Below the pieces are notes generated by a model. The model ran no database searches, was not told where the DNA came from, and saw only the letters and a program-made list of their open reading frames with translations. Both the position numbers and the translations under genes were made by a program. Source: Oerskovia douganii (GTDB lineage Bacteria > Actinomycetota > Actinomycetes > Actinomycetales > Cellulomonadaceae). From it: a stretch of DNA of 64,000 bases. Shown piece by piece: positions 17,808-27,415 of this stretch. The DNA is taken from positions 62,001-126,000 of the forward strand of contig NZ_JACSPN010000006.1 in NCBI RefSeq assembly GCF_015142735.1, in the 5' to 3' direction. How positions within the stretch are numbered: the first letter of the stretch is position 1; every line of letters begins with the position of its first letter.

Positions 17808-19181
17808 TCAGGGACGCACGTGGCCGTCGCCGTGCACGACCCACTTGGTCGTCGTCAGCTCCGCGAGCCCCATGGGGCCTCGCGCGTGGAGCTTCTGGGT
17901 CGAGATGCCGATCTCCGCGCCGAGCCCGAACTGGGCCCCGTCGGTGAAACGGGTCGACGCGTTGACCATGATCGCGGCGGAGTCGAGCTCGGCGACGAAG
18001 CGCTCGGAGGCGGCCAGGTCGCGCGTCACGATGGCCTCGGTGTGCCCCGAGGTCCAGGTGCGGATGTGCTCGATCGCGGCGTCCAGGTCCGGGACGACGC
18101 GCACCGCGATCTCGGGAGCGAGGTACTCGCGTGCCCAGTCGTCGTCGGTCGCGTCGAGGACGGGGACCCCCTCGGGCGCGAGCGCGGCGGTCCGGGGGTC
18201 GCCGTGCAGCACGACGCCGGCCGCGTCGAGGGCCGCGAGGGCCGCCGGCAGGAACTCGGCTGCCGCGTCGGTGTGAACGAGCAGCGTCTCGGCCGCGTTG
18301 CAGACCCCGACGCGCTGCGTCTTGGAGTTGAGCAGGATCTCGAGGGCGCTCGTCAGGTCTGCCGAGGCGTCGACGTAGACGTGGCAGTTGCCGACGCCGG
18401 TCTCGATCACGGGCACCGTGGACTCGCGCACGACGGTCTGGATGAGGTCGGCTCCCCCGCGCGGGACGAGCACGTCGACCAGGCCGCGTGCGTGCATGAG
18501 CGCGACGGCGCCGGGACGGCCGTGGCGGTCGATCGACTGGACGAGGTCGGCGGGCAGCCCCTGAGCGGCGAGCGCCCGGCCCAGCACGTCCACGATGACC
18601 TCGTTGGAGGCTGCGGCGGCCGAGCCGCCGCGCAGGATCACGGCGTTTCCGCTCTTGAGCGCCAGGCCGGCCGCGTCCACGGTCACGTTGGGGCGCGCCT
18701 CGTAGATCATGCCGACGACCCCCATGGGCACGCGCACCTGGCGCAGGCGCAGGCCGTTGGGGAGCGTCGAGCCGCGCACGACCTCGCCGACGGGGTCCGG
18801 GAGCGTCGCGAGCTCGCGCAGCGCGTCGGCGATCGCGACGATCCGCTCAGGAGTGAGGGCGAGCCGGTCGAGGAGCCCGGCCGAGGTCCCGTTCTCCCGG
18901 CCGCGCTCGAGGTCGACCGCGTTGGCCGCGACGATCTCCGCGGTGGCCTCGACCAGGGCGTCGGCCAGCGCGTGGAGCGCGGCGTCCTTGGTGGCCCGCG
19001 TCGCGGTCGCGAGGGTGCGCGAGGCCTTCTTGGCGCGCCGCGCGGTCGCCTCGACATCCTGCGCGACCGAGCCGTCCGCGGCGGACGACGCGACGGTGGG
19101 CGCGGCGGGCGGCGTCTGCGGGCCGCCGGTCGCGGTCGTCGCGGTCGGGTCGAGGTCGGAGGCGTGGCTGAGCGCAGTCAT
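17808..19181 (-). CDS. proA: Glutamate-5-semialdehyde dehydrogenase
   Basis: The 457-residue enzyme reduces gamma-glutamyl phosphate in proline synthesis. An Ala/Thr-rich ~40-residue N-terminal extension precedes the family core. Typical motifs are [32 protein letters not shown] and VPRGGADLI. The active-site cysteine is in [14 protein letters not shown]. The ATG follows a TAGGCT box by 6 nt (19188-19193), indicating its own leaderless transcript. A strong hairpin separates it from proB upstream, so the two are adjacent but probably not one simple transcript. Confidence 0.96.
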   Translation of the reverse strand: MTALSHASDLDPTATTATGGPQTPPAAPTVASSAADGSVAQDVEATARRAKKASRTLATATRATKDAALHALADALVEATAEIVAANAVDLERGRENGTSAGLLDRLALTPERIVAIADALRELATLPDPVGEVVRGSTLPNGLRLRQVRVPMGVVGMIYEARPNVTVDAAGLALKSGNAVILRGGSAAAASNEVIVDVLGRALAAQGLPADLVQSIDRHGRPGAVALMHARGLVDVLVPRGGADLIQTVVRESTVPVIETGVGNCHVYVDASADLTSALEILLNSKTQRVGVCNAAETLLVHTDAAAEFLPAALAALDAAGVVLHGDPRTAALAPEGVPVLDATDDDWAREYLAPEIAVRVVPDLDAAIEHIRTWTSGHTEAIVTRDLAASERFVAELDSAAIMVNASTRFTDGAQFGLGAEIGISTQKLHARGPMGLAELTTTKWVVHGDGHVRP

Positions 19182-19234
19182 GCGACGAGCCTACGTCGCA
19201 CGGGTGGCGTGTGTCTGCGGCGTCCGAGGACCGA

Positions 19235-19278
19235 GGCGGGCCCGACGGCGTCACGCACGTTCCGGCGTCGGGCCCGCC
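19235..19278 (-). terminator. Hairpin between proB and proA
   Basis: A perfect 13-bp GC-rich stem (19235-19247 with 19266-19278) lies 35 bp beyond the proB stop and upstream of the proA -10 box. It probably ends or attenuates the proB transcript. Confidence 0.65.
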
Positions 19279-19313
19279 CTGAGCGACCCGCCGGGCGTGC
19301 TCGCGGGGTCCCC

Positions 19314-20456
19314 TCAGGACGCCTTGCGGCGGCGCCCCACGAGCACGAGGTCGTCGCGGTGCACGATCTCGCGGTCGTACCCCTCGCCCAGCCGGTCGCG
19401 GAGCTCGTGCGTCGAGCGGCCCAGCAGGTCCGGGATGTCGCTCGAGTCGAACGCGACGAGGCCCCGGGCGACGACGCGTCCGTCGGGGGCGACGAGCTCG
19501 ACGGGGTCGCCCGCGTCGAAGTCCCCGGTGACACCGACCACGCCCGCGGGCAGCAGGGACGCGCGTCCGCCGAGGACCGCGGCGACCGCGCCCTCGTCGA
19601 GCTCGAGCCGGCCCCGGGTGCGCGCGGCGTGCGCGAGCCACAGGCGTCGGCGCGTGGTGCGCTTGCCCGTCACGGCGAACCACGTCCCGACCTCACGACC
19701 CGCGAGGGCGCCCTCGGCGTTCGCTGCCTTGGTCAGGACGACCGGGATGCCCGAGCCCGTCGCGATGCGCACGGACTCGAGCTTGGTGAGCATGCCGCCG
19801 GTCCCGATCGAGCTGCCGCGTCCCGTGACCTCGATGCCCTCGAGGTCCAGCGCGGACCGCACCTCGCGGATGCGCTGGGTGCCGGGGCGCGAGGGCGGTC
19901 CGTCGTAGAGGCCGTCGACGTCGGTCAGCAGGACCATGACGTCGGCGCGGACCAGGTGCGAGACGAGCGCGGCGAGGCGGTCGTTGTCGCCGAACCGGAT
20001 CTCGTCCGTGGCGACCGCGTCGTTCTCGTTGACGACGGGCACGATCCCCAGGTCGAGGAGGCGTTCGAGCGAGCGCTGCGCGTTGCGGTAGTGCCCGCGG
20101 CGGATGGTGTCCTCGGCCGTGAGGAGCACCTGGCCCACCCGGATGCCGTACTCGGCGAAGGCCTGCGCGTACCGGGCGACCAGGAGTCCTTGCCCCACGG
20201 AGGCCGCTGCCTGGGCCGTCGCGAGGTCGCGCGGTCGCGCGCTGAGGCCCAGGGGGCCGATCCCCGCGGCGATGGCCCCCGACGTCACGAGGACGACCTG
20301 CCCGCCCGCGGCGTGCCGCGCAGCGATGACCTGCACGAGCGCCTGGAGGGCCGGGACGCTGAGGTGCCCGTCCGGTCCGGTCAGGGACGAGGAGCCGATC
20401 TTGACGACGACCCGGTGAGCCGTGGCGACCTGGGAGCGTGCGGAGAGCGCATTCAC
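19314..20456 (-). CDS. proB: Glutamate 5-kinase
   Basis: The 380-residue enzyme phosphorylates glutamate in the first step of proline synthesis and is the usual point of proline feedback inhibition. The amino-acid kinase domain (~10-265) shows VVKIGSSSLTGPDGHL, LVTSGAIAAGIGPLG, VNENDAVATDEIRFGDND and the GTGGMLTKLESVRIA loop. A C-terminal PUA domain (~280-365) follows. GTG start. It lies downstream of obg in the usual actinobacterial order, with a hairpin and dispersed motif copy D between them. Confidence 0.96.
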   Translation of the reverse strand: MNALSARSQVATAHRVVVKIGSSSLTGPDGHLSVPALQALVQVIAARHAAGGQVVLVTSGAIAAGIGPLGLSARPRDLATAQAAASVGQGLLVARYAQAFAEYGIRVGQVLLTAEDTIRRGHYRNAQRSLERLLDLGIVPVVNENDAVATDEIRFGDNDRLAALVSHLVRADVMVLLTDVDGLYDGPPSRPGTQRIREVRSALDLEGIEVTGRGSSIGTGGMLTKLESVRIATGSGIPVVLTKAANAEGALAGREVGTWFAVTGKRTTRRRLWLAHAARTRGRLELDEGAVAAVLGGRASLLPAGVVGVTGDFDAGDPVELVAPDGRVVARGLVAFDSSDIPDLLGRSTHELRDRLGEGYDREIVHRDDLVLVGRRRKAS

Positions 20457-20551
20457 GGTGCCATCATCCCGCGGGGAGCCCTCGGAGGGCGTGTCGTTCC
20501 ACCGTGTGACACCTCACGGTGGGACGCGGCGACCGGCCGGTGACGGGTCCC

Positions 20552-20576
20552 CCGGCCCGACGACGTCGCTCCCCTT
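20552..20576. repeat. Dispersed intergenic 25-bp motif, copy D (diverged)
   Basis: This keeps the GCCCGACGACGTCGCTC core of copies A-C but differs in the last bases (CCCCTT instead of CACCTC). It lies in the 276-bp gap between proB and obg, the largest clean gap here apart from the pseudogene region. Confidence 0.35.
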
Positions 20577-20622
20577 CCCGCCCGGCTCGCCCCGGCGCCG
20601 GGTCGGCACCGTCCGGGGACGC

Positions 20623-20662
20623 CGCAGGGCGGGCACGACCCGAGGGCCGTACCCGCCCTGCG
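20623..20662 (-). terminator. Hairpin terminator after obg
   Basis: An 11-bp perfect stem (20623-20633 with 20652-20662) has an 18-nt loop 70 bp after the obg stop. Confidence 0.55.
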
Positions 20663-20732
20663 GGCGGAGCACGCTTCTCCGACGGAGGTGGTCCGCCGGT
20701 CGTCCGGCGGGCCGTCGGCCGTGCGCGGGTGG

Positions 20733-22256
20733 TCAGTCCTGGTCGGGGTCCGTCCAGTGCCCGGACTCGCGCTCGGTCCAGAGCTCGGCGCGGGCCTCGG
20801 CCTTGGCGTCCATGCGCTCGGTGTACTCGCGGCGCTTGTCCGAGCGCGTGGGGCGCGAGGTGTCCTCGAGCCGCAGGTCGGACCCGCGCGGTCCACCGAG
20901 GAGCTCGGAGCCCGTGATGAGCGTGGGCTCCCAGTCGAACACGACGGCGTTCTTGTCCGAGCCGATGCGCACCTCGTCCCCTGCGACGGCGCCGGCCTTG
21001 AAGAGCCTCTCCTCGACACCCAGGCGGGCGAGGCGGTCGGCGAGGTAGCCGACGGCCTCGTCGTTCGAGAAGTCGGTCTGGCGGACCCAGCGCTCGGGCT
21101 TGGAGCCACGCACCTCGAAGTAGAAGCCGGTCTCTGCGCCACCCTTGCGGGTCACGGTGAAGCCTGCGTCGTCGACCGCCTTGGGGCGCAGGATCGTGCG
21201 GGCCGGGGCCGGAGCCGGGGCGTCGCGGCGGGCCTTGTCGACGAGCTCGGCGAGCGCGAACGTCAGGGGGCGCAGGCCTTCGTGGCTCGCGGTCGAGATC
21301 TCGAAGACCTTGAGGCCGCGGGCCTCGAGGTCGGGCCGTACGAGCTCGGCGAGCTCGCGGGCCTCCGGGACGTCGATCTTGTTGAGGACCACGAGGCGCG
21401 GGCGCTCGTTGAGCGGCACCCGGGCGCCCTCGATGTCGAGGTCGCCCGCGTAGGCGTCGAGCTCGGCCTCGAGCGCCTCGAGGTCGGAGATCGGGTCGCG
21501 GCCGGGCTCGAGCGTCGCGCAGTCGAGGACGTGCACGATCACGGCGGTGCGCTCGATGTGGCGCAGGAACTCGAGCCCGAGCCCCTTGCCCTCGCTCGCG
21601 CCGGGGATGAGCCCGGGGACGTCGGCGACGGTGAAGCGTGAGTCGCCTGCCTGGACCACGCCGAGGTTGGGGACGAGCGTCGTGAACGGGTAGTCCGCGA
21701 TCTTGGGCCGAGCAGCGGAGATCGCGGCGACGAGCGAGGACTTGCCCGCGCTCGGGAAGCCCACGAGCGCGACGTCGGCGATGGACTTCACCTCGAGGAC
21801 GAAGTCGGCCTCCTCGCCGGGCTCACCGAGCAGCGCGAAGCCGGGGGCCTTGCGGCGCTGGGACGCGAGGGCGGCGTTGCCGAGCCCTCCGCGGCCGCCC
21901 GCCGCGGCGACGAACTCGGCGCCGTCACCGACGAGGTCCGCGAGGACGTTGCCGTCGAGGTCCTTGATCACGGTGCCGTCGGGCACGCGCAGGACGAGGT
22001 CGCCACCGTTGGCGCCCGCGCGGTGGTCGCCCATGCCCTGGGTGCCGGAGGTCGCGTGGCGGTGCGGCGAGTGGTGGTAGTCGAGGAGCGTCGTGGTCTG
22101 TGCGTCCACGACGATCCGGACGCTCCCGCCATCACCCCCGTTGCCGCCGTCGGGGCCGGCGAGCGGCTTGAACTTCTCCCGGCGGATGGAGGCGCAACCG
22201 TTGCCGCCGTCACCGCCGGAGGCGTGCAGGACGACGCGGTCGACGAACGTGGCCAT
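20733..22256 (-). CDS. obg: GTPase Obg (CgtA)
   Basis: The 507-residue protein is an essential ribosome-associated GTPase involved in 50S maturation and stress control. The start ATG at 22256 gives [20 protein letters not shown], the usual N-terminus. The glycine-rich Obg fold (1-160) is followed by the G domain with [10 protein letters not shown] (G1), [12 protein letters not shown] (G3) and NKID (G4), then the actinobacterial OCT domain (~350-430). The last ~70 residues are charged. It is preceded by rpmA with a strong terminator hairpin between them. Confidence 0.97.
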   Translation of the reverse strand: MATFVDRVVLHASGGDGGNGCASIRREKFKPLAGPDGGNGGDGGSVRIVVDAQTTTLLDYHHSPHRHATSGTQGMGDHRAGANGGDLVLRVPDGTVIKDLDGNVLADLVGDGAEFVAAAGGRGGLGNAALASQRRKAPGFALLGEPGEEADFVLEVKSIADVALVGFPSAGKSSLVAAISAARPKIADYPFTTLVPNLGVVQAGDSRFTVADVPGLIPGASEGKGLGLEFLRHIERTAVIVHVLDCATLEPGRDPISDLEALEAELDAYAGDLDIEGARVPLNERPRLVVLNKIDVPEARELAELVRPDLEARGLKVFEISTASHEGLRPLTFALAELVDKARRDAPAPAPARTILRPKAVDDAGFTVTRKGGAETGFYFEVRGSKPERWVRQTDFSNDEAVGYLADRLARLGVEERLFKAGAVAGDEVRIGSDKNAVVFDWEPTLITGSELLGGPRGSDLRLEDTSRPTRSDKRREYTERMDAKAEARAELWTERESGHWTDPDQD

Positions 22257-22290
22257 GGAAATGGTCCTCTCAAGCAGGGGGGAAGAACAC

Positions 22291-22325
22291 CAGGAGGGGC
22301 GCACCGCGTCGGTGCGCCCCTCCTG
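22291..22325 (-). terminator. Terminator after rpmA
   Basis: A perfect 15-bp GC-rich stem (22291-22305 with 22311-22325) closes a 5-nt GCGTC loop 21 bp after the rpmA stop and before the obg ribosome-binding site. It could give higher expression of rplU-rpmA than obg. Confidence 0.75.
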
Positions 22326-22346
22326 TCAAGCGTGCTGCGTCGTGGA

Positions 22347-22604
22347 TCAGGCCTCGGCCGAGACGATGTCGACGACCTTGCGTCCGCGGCGCGTACCGAA
22401 CTGGACGGCACCGGCGGTCAGGGCGAACAGCGTGTCGTCGCCACCGCGACCGACGTTGTTGCCCGGGTGGAAGTGGGTGCCGCGCTGGCGGACGATGATC
22501 TCGCCGGCGCTGACGACCTGGCCACCGAAGCGCTTCACACCGAGGCGCTGGGCGTTGGAGTCACGACCGTTGCGCGAGGAGCTCGCGCCCTTCTTGTGTG
22601 CCAT
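22347..22604 (-). CDS. rpmA: 50S ribosomal protein bL27
   Basis: The 85-residue protein starts [25 protein letters not shown], the normal bL27 N-terminus that reaches the peptidyl-transferase centre. It has no N-terminal extension of the type cleaved in Firmicutes. [24 protein letters not shown] is the conserved middle. It follows rplU by 75 bp in the rplU-rpmA-obg order. Confidence 0.98.
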   Translation of the reverse strand: MAHKKGASSSRNGRDSNAQRLGVKRFGGQVVSAGEIIVRQRGTHFHPGNNVGRGGDDTLFALTAGAVQFGTRRGRKVVDIVSAEA

Positions 22605-22679
22605 GTCGAACCTGCTTTCGTGCTGGAAGAAGAGGGGGTGGGATCACCTGCGGCGACTCTCACGAGCCGCCGAGGGAGG

Positions 22680-23000
22680 TCACTTGATGCCGGTGACCTT
22701 GAGGCGCGTCAGCTGCTGACGGTGCCCCTGGCGCTTGCGGTAACCGGTCTTGTTCTTGTACTTGAGGATCGTGATCTTCGGGCCCTTTTCGTCCCGGACG
22801 ACCTCAGCAGTGACCTTGACCTTCGCGAGCGCCGCAGCGTCGTGGGTCACCTTCTCCCCGTCCACCAGCAGGATCGCAGGAAGCTCGACGGACTGTCCGG
22901 CACCGGCCGACAGACGGTCGACGACGACGATATCGCCGACGGACACCTTCTCCTGGCGGCCACCGGCCTTGACGATCGCGTACACCACGTTGTTGCTCAT
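22680..23000 (-). CDS. rplU: 50S ribosomal protein bL21
   Basis: The 106-residue protein starts [23 protein letters not shown]. The ATG at 23000 was preferred over an upstream in-frame start because homologues begin at YAIVxxGGKQ-like sequence. The C-terminal [18 protein letters not shown]-type signature ([16 protein letters not shown]) contacts 23S rRNA. It is the first gene of the ribosomal pair, driven by the sigma-70 promoter at 23126-23154. Confidence 0.98.
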   Translation of the reverse strand: MSNNVVYAIVKAGGRQEKVSVGDIVVVDRLSAGAGQSVELPAILLVDGEKVTHDAAALAKVKVTAEVVRDEKGPKITILKYKNKTGYRKRQGHRQQLTRLKVTGIK

Positions 23001-23125
23001 CTCTTCTAGTCTTGGCGTGCTCGCCATGTCCGGTCGTCTTGGCAGGACTCAACACACCGTGGCGTGCGAGTGCGACCTGACCATGGGCACACGGGACCAG
23101 TGCGCACCGAGCGCACCGACGTTCA

Positions 23126-23154
23126 AGGTTACGGAATCCCTGACGCAGGGTCAA
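23126..23154 (-). promoter_or_regulatory. Sigma-70-type promoter of rplU-rpmA
   Basis: On the minus strand TTGACC (23149-23154) and TAACCT (23126-23131) are separated by exactly 17 bases. Transcription would begin near 23119, giving a ~120-nt leader before rplU. This leader could house autoregulation, but I see no clear bL21-binding structure. Confidence 0.75.
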
Positions 23155-23206
23155 ATAGCCGCCCGCCGGGCCGGGGGTCAAGTCGGCGCGCGGTGCGGGG
23201 CCCCCG

Positions 23207-23413
23207 TCAGTCGAGGACGAACGTGACCTCGAGCGCCACCTGCCAGGCGACGATCTTCCCGTCCCTGACCTCGACCTTCTGCTCCTTGACCCACGCTCCG
23301 GTGAGGTTGCGCAGCGTCGCGCTCGCCCTCTCGATCCCGGTCTTGACCGCGTCGTCGAAGCTCACGTCGGACCGCGCGCTGATCTGCGTGATACGTGCCA
23401 CCGAGCCGCTCAT
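23207..23413 (-). CDS. Dodecin family flavin-storage protein
   Basis: The 68-residue protein MSGSVARITQISARSDVSFD-etc. has the dodecin shape: a beta strand, a helix DDAVKTGIERASATLRN and the pair of strands around VKEQKVEVRDGKIVAWQVALEVTFVLD. Dodecins assemble into 12-mers that store FMN, FAD or CoA. The tryptophan of GAWVKEQ-like and the glutamine of AWQVALEV match the ligand-stacking positions of bacterial dodecins. It is monocistronic, between trxA and the rplU promoter. Confidence 0.9.
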   Translation of the reverse strand: MSGSVARITQISARSDVSFDDAVKTGIERASATLRNLTGAWVKEQKVEVRDGKIVAWQVALEVTFVLD

Positions 23414-23592
23414 GGCGTCCTCCGCCGTCCAGGGCGGACGCCTCGTCGCGTCCGCGCACCCCTCCACGATCCCCCGTGGGGTGCTGGTCCGCCAGCCCTG
23501 CGCCGCCGGTCGACGGTCTCGTCCGCCGACGCCGTCGGCCGCACGGCAGGACGTCCGGCAGCGCCGCGGAGGGACCACCCGCCCGGCACGAA

Positions 23593-23622
23593 GAAGGACC
23601 CCGGCCGGGGCCGGGGTCCTTC
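23593..23622 (-). terminator. Terminator after trxA
   Basis: Complementary arms 23593-23604 and 23611-23622 form a very stable GC-rich hairpin, followed on the minus strand by TTCGTGCC. It lies 24 bp after the trxA stop. Confidence 0.75.
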
Positions 23623-23645
23623 GGTGAGGCTGCGCGGTCGATGCG

Positions 23646-24035
23646 TCAGGCGTTGGCCTGACCGTTCGAGCCGGCGGCCGTCGCCTTCGCGATCTGTGCG
23701 CGGACGTCGTCCATGTCGAGGCCCTTGACGGCCTCGACGACCTGCTCGAGCGCGGGTGCGGGCAGCGCACCGGGCTGCGAGAAGACGAGCACGCCCTCAC
23801 GGAACGCCATGAGCGTCGGGATCGAGGTGATGTTCGCCGCGGCCGCGAGGCCCTGCTCCGCCTCGGTGTCGATCTTGCCGTGGACGACGTCGGGGTGGTT
23901 CTCCGAGGACGCCTCGAACACCGGGGCGAACTGGCGGCACGGCCCGCACCACGATGCCCAGAAGTCCACCAGGACGATGTCGTTGTCCTTGATGGTCTGC
24001 TCGAACGTGGCGCCGGTGAGTTCCTGGGTTGCCAT
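23646..24035 (-). CDS. trxA: Thioredoxin (trxA-like, with C-terminal extension)
   Basis: The 129-residue protein has the active-site WCGPC (C30, C33) after VLVDFWASW and the cis-proline strand TSIPTLMAFREG. It reduces protein disulfides. A ~20-residue Ala-rich tail extends beyond the ~107-residue fold. The start at 24035 follows AGGAAGGACCTTC; an upstream in-frame ATG would add 25 residues not seen in homologues. It is transcribed alone. Confidence 0.93.
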   Translation of the reverse strand: MATQELTGATFEQTIKDNDIVLVDFWASWCGPCRQFAPVFEASSENHPDVVHGKIDTEAEQGLAAAANITSIPTLMAFREGVLVFSQPGALPAPALEQVVEAVKGLDMDDVRAQIAKATAAGSNGQANA

Positions 24036-24196
24036 GAAGGTCCTTCCTGAGGGGTTCACCAGGTGCAGCAACGGGTCCCCGGGAGGTATTCCCGGCCCGC
24101 GGGCGAACATACGCCCGGTCCCCGGGCGGCGCCTCCCGAGCGCAGGTCTCCTCGACCTCCCCGACGGTGACGGAGGTCACCTCTAGGCTGTGGCGC

Positions 24197-25627
24197 GTGG
24201 AACGCCTCAGGCCGCGCACGATCGCGGGATATGCCATCGGCTCGGTCGGCACGGGTGGGTTCGGCACCCTGCCCGGCCTCATGCTGCTCTACTACCTGAC
24301 GGACGCCCTCGCGGTCCCGGCCGCGGTCGCGGGCCTGGTCGTCACGGGCGCCAAGGTGTGGGACGTCGTGATCGACCCGTTCATCGGGTACGGCAGCGAC
24401 CGCGACCTGGTCCGGACGGGCTCGCGGCGGCGTTTCATGACGATCGGCGCGGTCGCGATCCCGGTGTTCTTCGCGCTGACGTTCGCCGTGCCGGCAGGGG
24501 CGTCGACCGTGGCCGCCTCGATCTGGGTCCTGGTCGCGTTCCTGCTCGCGGCCACGGCGTTCTCGATGTTCCAGGTCCCGTACATCGCGCTGCCCGCGGA
24601 GATCGCCCCGACGTACGACGAGCGCACGCGCCTGATCAGCTGGCGCGTGGCGACGCTCGCGTTCGCGATCCTGCTGTTCGGGGCCGGGGGCCCGGTGCTG
24701 CGCGGCGAGACGAGCTCGCTGTCGGGCTACCTGACGCTCGGCGTGGTCGCGGGCCTGGTCATCGGGGCGGGCATGCTCGTCGCCTCGCGGGTGGCGCCGC
24801 GCGGTGCGCGGGGTGCGAGCCCGACGGCGGCGCTCCCCCCGGGTGCGCACGCCGCGGCTCCTGCTGCGGCGGGCTCCGCGCTCGGTGCGTTCCGTCTGGC
24901 TGTCGCCGAGGCCGTCGCGACGCTGCGCCGCAGCCAGCCCTTCCGCGTCCTGCTCACGGCCTTCGTCCTCCAGGCCCTCGCGACGGGTCTCATGCTCGCG
25001 GCCGCGAACTACGTCGCGACGTACGTGCTCGAGTCGGACCTCGCGGTGAGCCTGCTGTTCGCGGCCCTCATCGCCCCGGCCCTGCTCGTGATGCCGCTCT
25101 GGAACCGGCTCGCGCGGCGGGTCGGCAAGGAGCGCAGCTTCGTCCTGGCGAGCTCGCTGTTCGCGCTCGCGACGCTGTGCATGGTGCCTCTCGCGTGGGC
25201 ACCGGGCGCGTGGGTGTACCTGCCGACCGCGCTCGCGGGCATCGGGTACGCGGGTATGCAGGCGCTGCCGCTCGCCATGCTGCCCGACGTGATCGCGCAC
25301 GACGCCCGCACGACGCCCGTGACGGGCCAGGGCGCGTCCGATCGCGGCGGGGCGTTCAGCGGGGTGTGGACCGCGGGCGAGACGACGGGCATGGCGTTCG
25401 GCGCCGGGCTGCTGAGCCTCGTGCAGTGGGCCACGGGCTACCGGTCGTCGAGCGCGGGCGTCACGCCCGAGCAGTCCGCGGCCGCCGTCGACGGCATCGC
25501 GCTGTCGTTCTCGCTGGTCCCCGCGCTCCTGGTCGCGCTGAGCCTGCTCGCCCTCGTACGCTATCGACTGCGCAGGGGCGACATCGACGTGCCCACCGAG
25601 GAGCCCGCTGCGCATGAGCGCCCATGA
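24197..25627 (+). CDS. GPH/MFS-type sugar:cation symporter family transporter
   Basis: A 476-residue, ~12-helix transporter of the glycoside-pentoside-hexuronide (MFS_2) family. The N-terminus YAIGSVGTGGFGTLPGLMLLYYLTDALAV and the WDVVIDPFIGYGSDR loop are diagnostic. GTG 24197 was chosen because TAGGCT lies 7 nt before it, which suggests a leaderless start; a longer frame from 24167 is possible. The 3' end overlaps the PLP decarboxylase gene by 14 bp, so the two are translationally coupled. GPH members carry sugars or other organic substrates; the substrate may be that of the decarboxylase pathway, which is inference. Confidence 0.85.
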   Translation: MERLRPRTIAGYAIGSVGTGGFGTLPGLMLLYYLTDALAVPAAVAGLVVTGAKVWDVVIDPFIGYGSDRDLVRTGSRRRFMTIGAVAIPVFFALTFAVPAGASTVAASIWVLVAFLLAATAFSMFQVPYIALPAEIAPTYDERTRLISWRVATLAFAILLFGAGGPVLRGETSSLSGYLTLGVVAGLVIGAGMLVASRVAPRGARGASPTAALPPGAHAAAPAAAGSALGAFRLAVAEAVATLRRSQPFRVLLTAFVLQALATGLMLAAANYVATYVLESDLAVSLLFAALIAPALLVMPLWNRLARRVGKERSFVLASSLFALATLCMVPLAWAPGAWVYLPTALAGIGYAGMQALPLAMLPDVIAHDARTTPVTGQGASDRGGAFSGVWTAGETTGMAFGAGLLSLVQWATGYRSSSAGVTPEQSAAAVDGIALSFSLVPALLVALSLLALVRYRLRRGDIDVPTEEPAAHERP

Positions 25628-27272
25628 CGTCACCCCCCTGCCCGCTTCCCCCGTCCTGCGGACCGAGGGCATCCTCGACCGCCTCGCAGCGCTGCGTGCG
25701 GCCGACGCCCCGACGCACGGCGGCCGTGTCCTGTCCTACGTCTACGACCCGGACCTCAGCGAGCTCGACGTGCTCGCGGGCGAGGCCATCCGCGCGGTGC
25801 AGCCGCTCAACGGCCTCGACCCGACCACGTTCTCGTCGGTCGCGGTCATGGAGCGCGAGCTCGTGGCCTTCGCCCGCGACGTCCTGCACGGGAGCGGTGC
25901 GCAGGACGCGAGCGGCGTCGTCGGGACCGTGACGTCCGGCGGGACGGAGAGCTGCGTGCTCGCCGTGAAGACGGCCCGTGACGCGTTCCTCGCGGCGCAG
26001 CCGCCGCTGCCGGACGGCGCGCCGCGCACGCTCGCGACGCTCGGGTTCGTGCCGAGGGTCGTGGCCCCCGCCACGGTGCACCCCGCGTTCCACAAGGCCG
26101 CGGCCTACCTGGGGCTCGACCTCGTCCTGGTCCCCGTGGACCCGACGACGTGCCGGGCGGTCCCCGCCGCCATGGCCGCGGCCGTCGGCGACGGGCACGA
26201 CGTCGCGCTCGTCGTCGTCTCCGCGCCGTCGTACCCGCACGGGGTCGTGGACCCGGTCGAGGAGGTCGCGGCGTCCGCGAGCGCCGCAGGCGTCCCGGTC
26301 CACGTGGACGCGTGCGTGGGCGGGTGGGTGCTGCCCTTCTGGCCCGACGACGCCGGGAAGGTCCCGCTGTTCGACTTCCGCGTCCCGGGGGTCACCTCGA
26401 TCTCGGCCGACGTCCACAAGTACGGCTACTCCCCCAAGGGCGCCTCGCTGCTCCTGACGCGTGACCGCGACCGGCAGCGTCACCAGCTCTTCGCGACGAC
26501 GCGCTGGCCGGGCTACCCGGTCGTGAACTCGACGATCATGGGGTCCAAGTCCGCGGGCCCGCTCGCCGCGGCCTGGGCCGTGACGCAGGCGCTGGGCGTG
26601 TCGGGGTACGGGGCGGTGACCGCGCGCTGCGCGGCCGCGACGGGCAGGTTGCGCGCGGTGCTCGACTCGGTCGAGGGTCTGCGCGTGGTCGGGACGCCGG
26701 TGGGACCGCTCGTCGCGGTCGCCGCCGACGAGTCGTTGCCCGCCGACCGGCAGGTCGACCCGCACGTGTGGTCGGACGCGGTGCGCGCGAGCGGGTTCGT
26801 GCTCCAGCCGCAGCCGGGGTACACGCAGCCGGACGGCTCGCGCCTGCCGCACACGACGCACCTCACGGTGACCCCGGTGACGGCGGGCGTGGTCGAGGAG
26901 CTCGGTGCGGCGCTCGTCGCGGCGGCCGACGCCGTGCGCGGGGTGCCGCGTCCGGACCCGCACGAGGTCCTGGGCGCCCTGGTCGCGACGCTGGCCCCGG
27001 GCGTACCGACCGGGGAGGTGCTCGCAGCCCTCGGGTCGCTCGACTCCCGGGCGGCCTGGGACCTCGTGCAGGCGGCGGTGCTCGGCGGAGAGGACCGGCG
27101 CGGCGGCGGTGCCCCCGAGCCGGGGACGGGGCCCATGGCGCCGCTGCTGGCCCTGGTCGAGGCGCTGCCCGCGACCGTGAGCGAGCGTCTGCTGGTCGAG
27201 CTCATCGCGCGGCTCGCCGAGCCCGTGGACCAGGCGCCGAGCCTGCCCGGGGAGCGGTCGGCCACCCCCTGA
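25614..27272 (+). CDS. PLP-dependent decarboxylase/lyase (sphingosine-1-phosphate lyase or GAD-like)
   Basis: The 552-residue fold-type I PLP enzyme has TSGGTES (107-113) for phosphate binding, HVDACVGG with the PLP-contacting aspartate (D232), and the Schiff-base lysine in ADVHKYGYSPKG (K269). This layout fits the group II decarboxylase family; SADVHKYGYSPKG is the form found in sphingosine-1-phosphate lyase-like and some glutamate decarboxylase-like proteins. A long ~100-residue C-terminal extension, Gly/Ala-rich, is unusual. The start lies inside the transporter gene, and a coupled uptake-decarboxylation pair is plausible. Confidence 0.85.
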   Translation: MSAHDVTPLPASPVLRTEGILDRLAALRAADAPTHGGRVLSYVYDPDLSELDVLAGEAIRAVQPLNGLDPTTFSSVAVMERELVAFARDVLHGSGAQDASGVVGTVTSGGTESCVLAVKTARDAFLAAQPPLPDGAPRTLATLGFVPRVVAPATVHPAFHKAAAYLGLDLVLVPVDPTTCRAVPAAMAAAVGDGHDVALVVVSAPSYPHGVVDPVEEVAASASAAGVPVHVDACVGGWVLPFWPDDAGKVPLFDFRVPGVTSISADVHKYGYSPKGASLLLTRDRDRQRHQLFATTRWPGYPVVNSTIMGSKSAGPLAAAWAVTQALGVSGYGAVTARCAAATGRLRAVLDSVEGLRVVGTPVGPLVAVAADESLPADRQVDPHVWSDAVRASGFVLQPQPGYTQPDGSRLPHTTHLTVTPVTAGVVEELGAALVAAADAVRGVPRPDPHEVLGALVATLAPGVPTGEVLAALGSLDSRAAWDLVQAAVLGGEDRRGGGAPEPGTGPMAPLLALVEALPATVSERLLVELIARLAEPVDQAPSLPGERSATP

Positions 27273-27415
27273 CCTCGTCGTCGGCCGGGACGCGGGGCAG
27301 GCGGCGGGTGCGCTGCGGGGTGAGGGCGGGCGGGCCGCGGGCGGGGCGACGTCCCGCGCACCGCCGCGCCCGCCGGTCGGGCGCGAGTCCGGGCCGTGGG
27401 TGGTAGAACAGTCAG

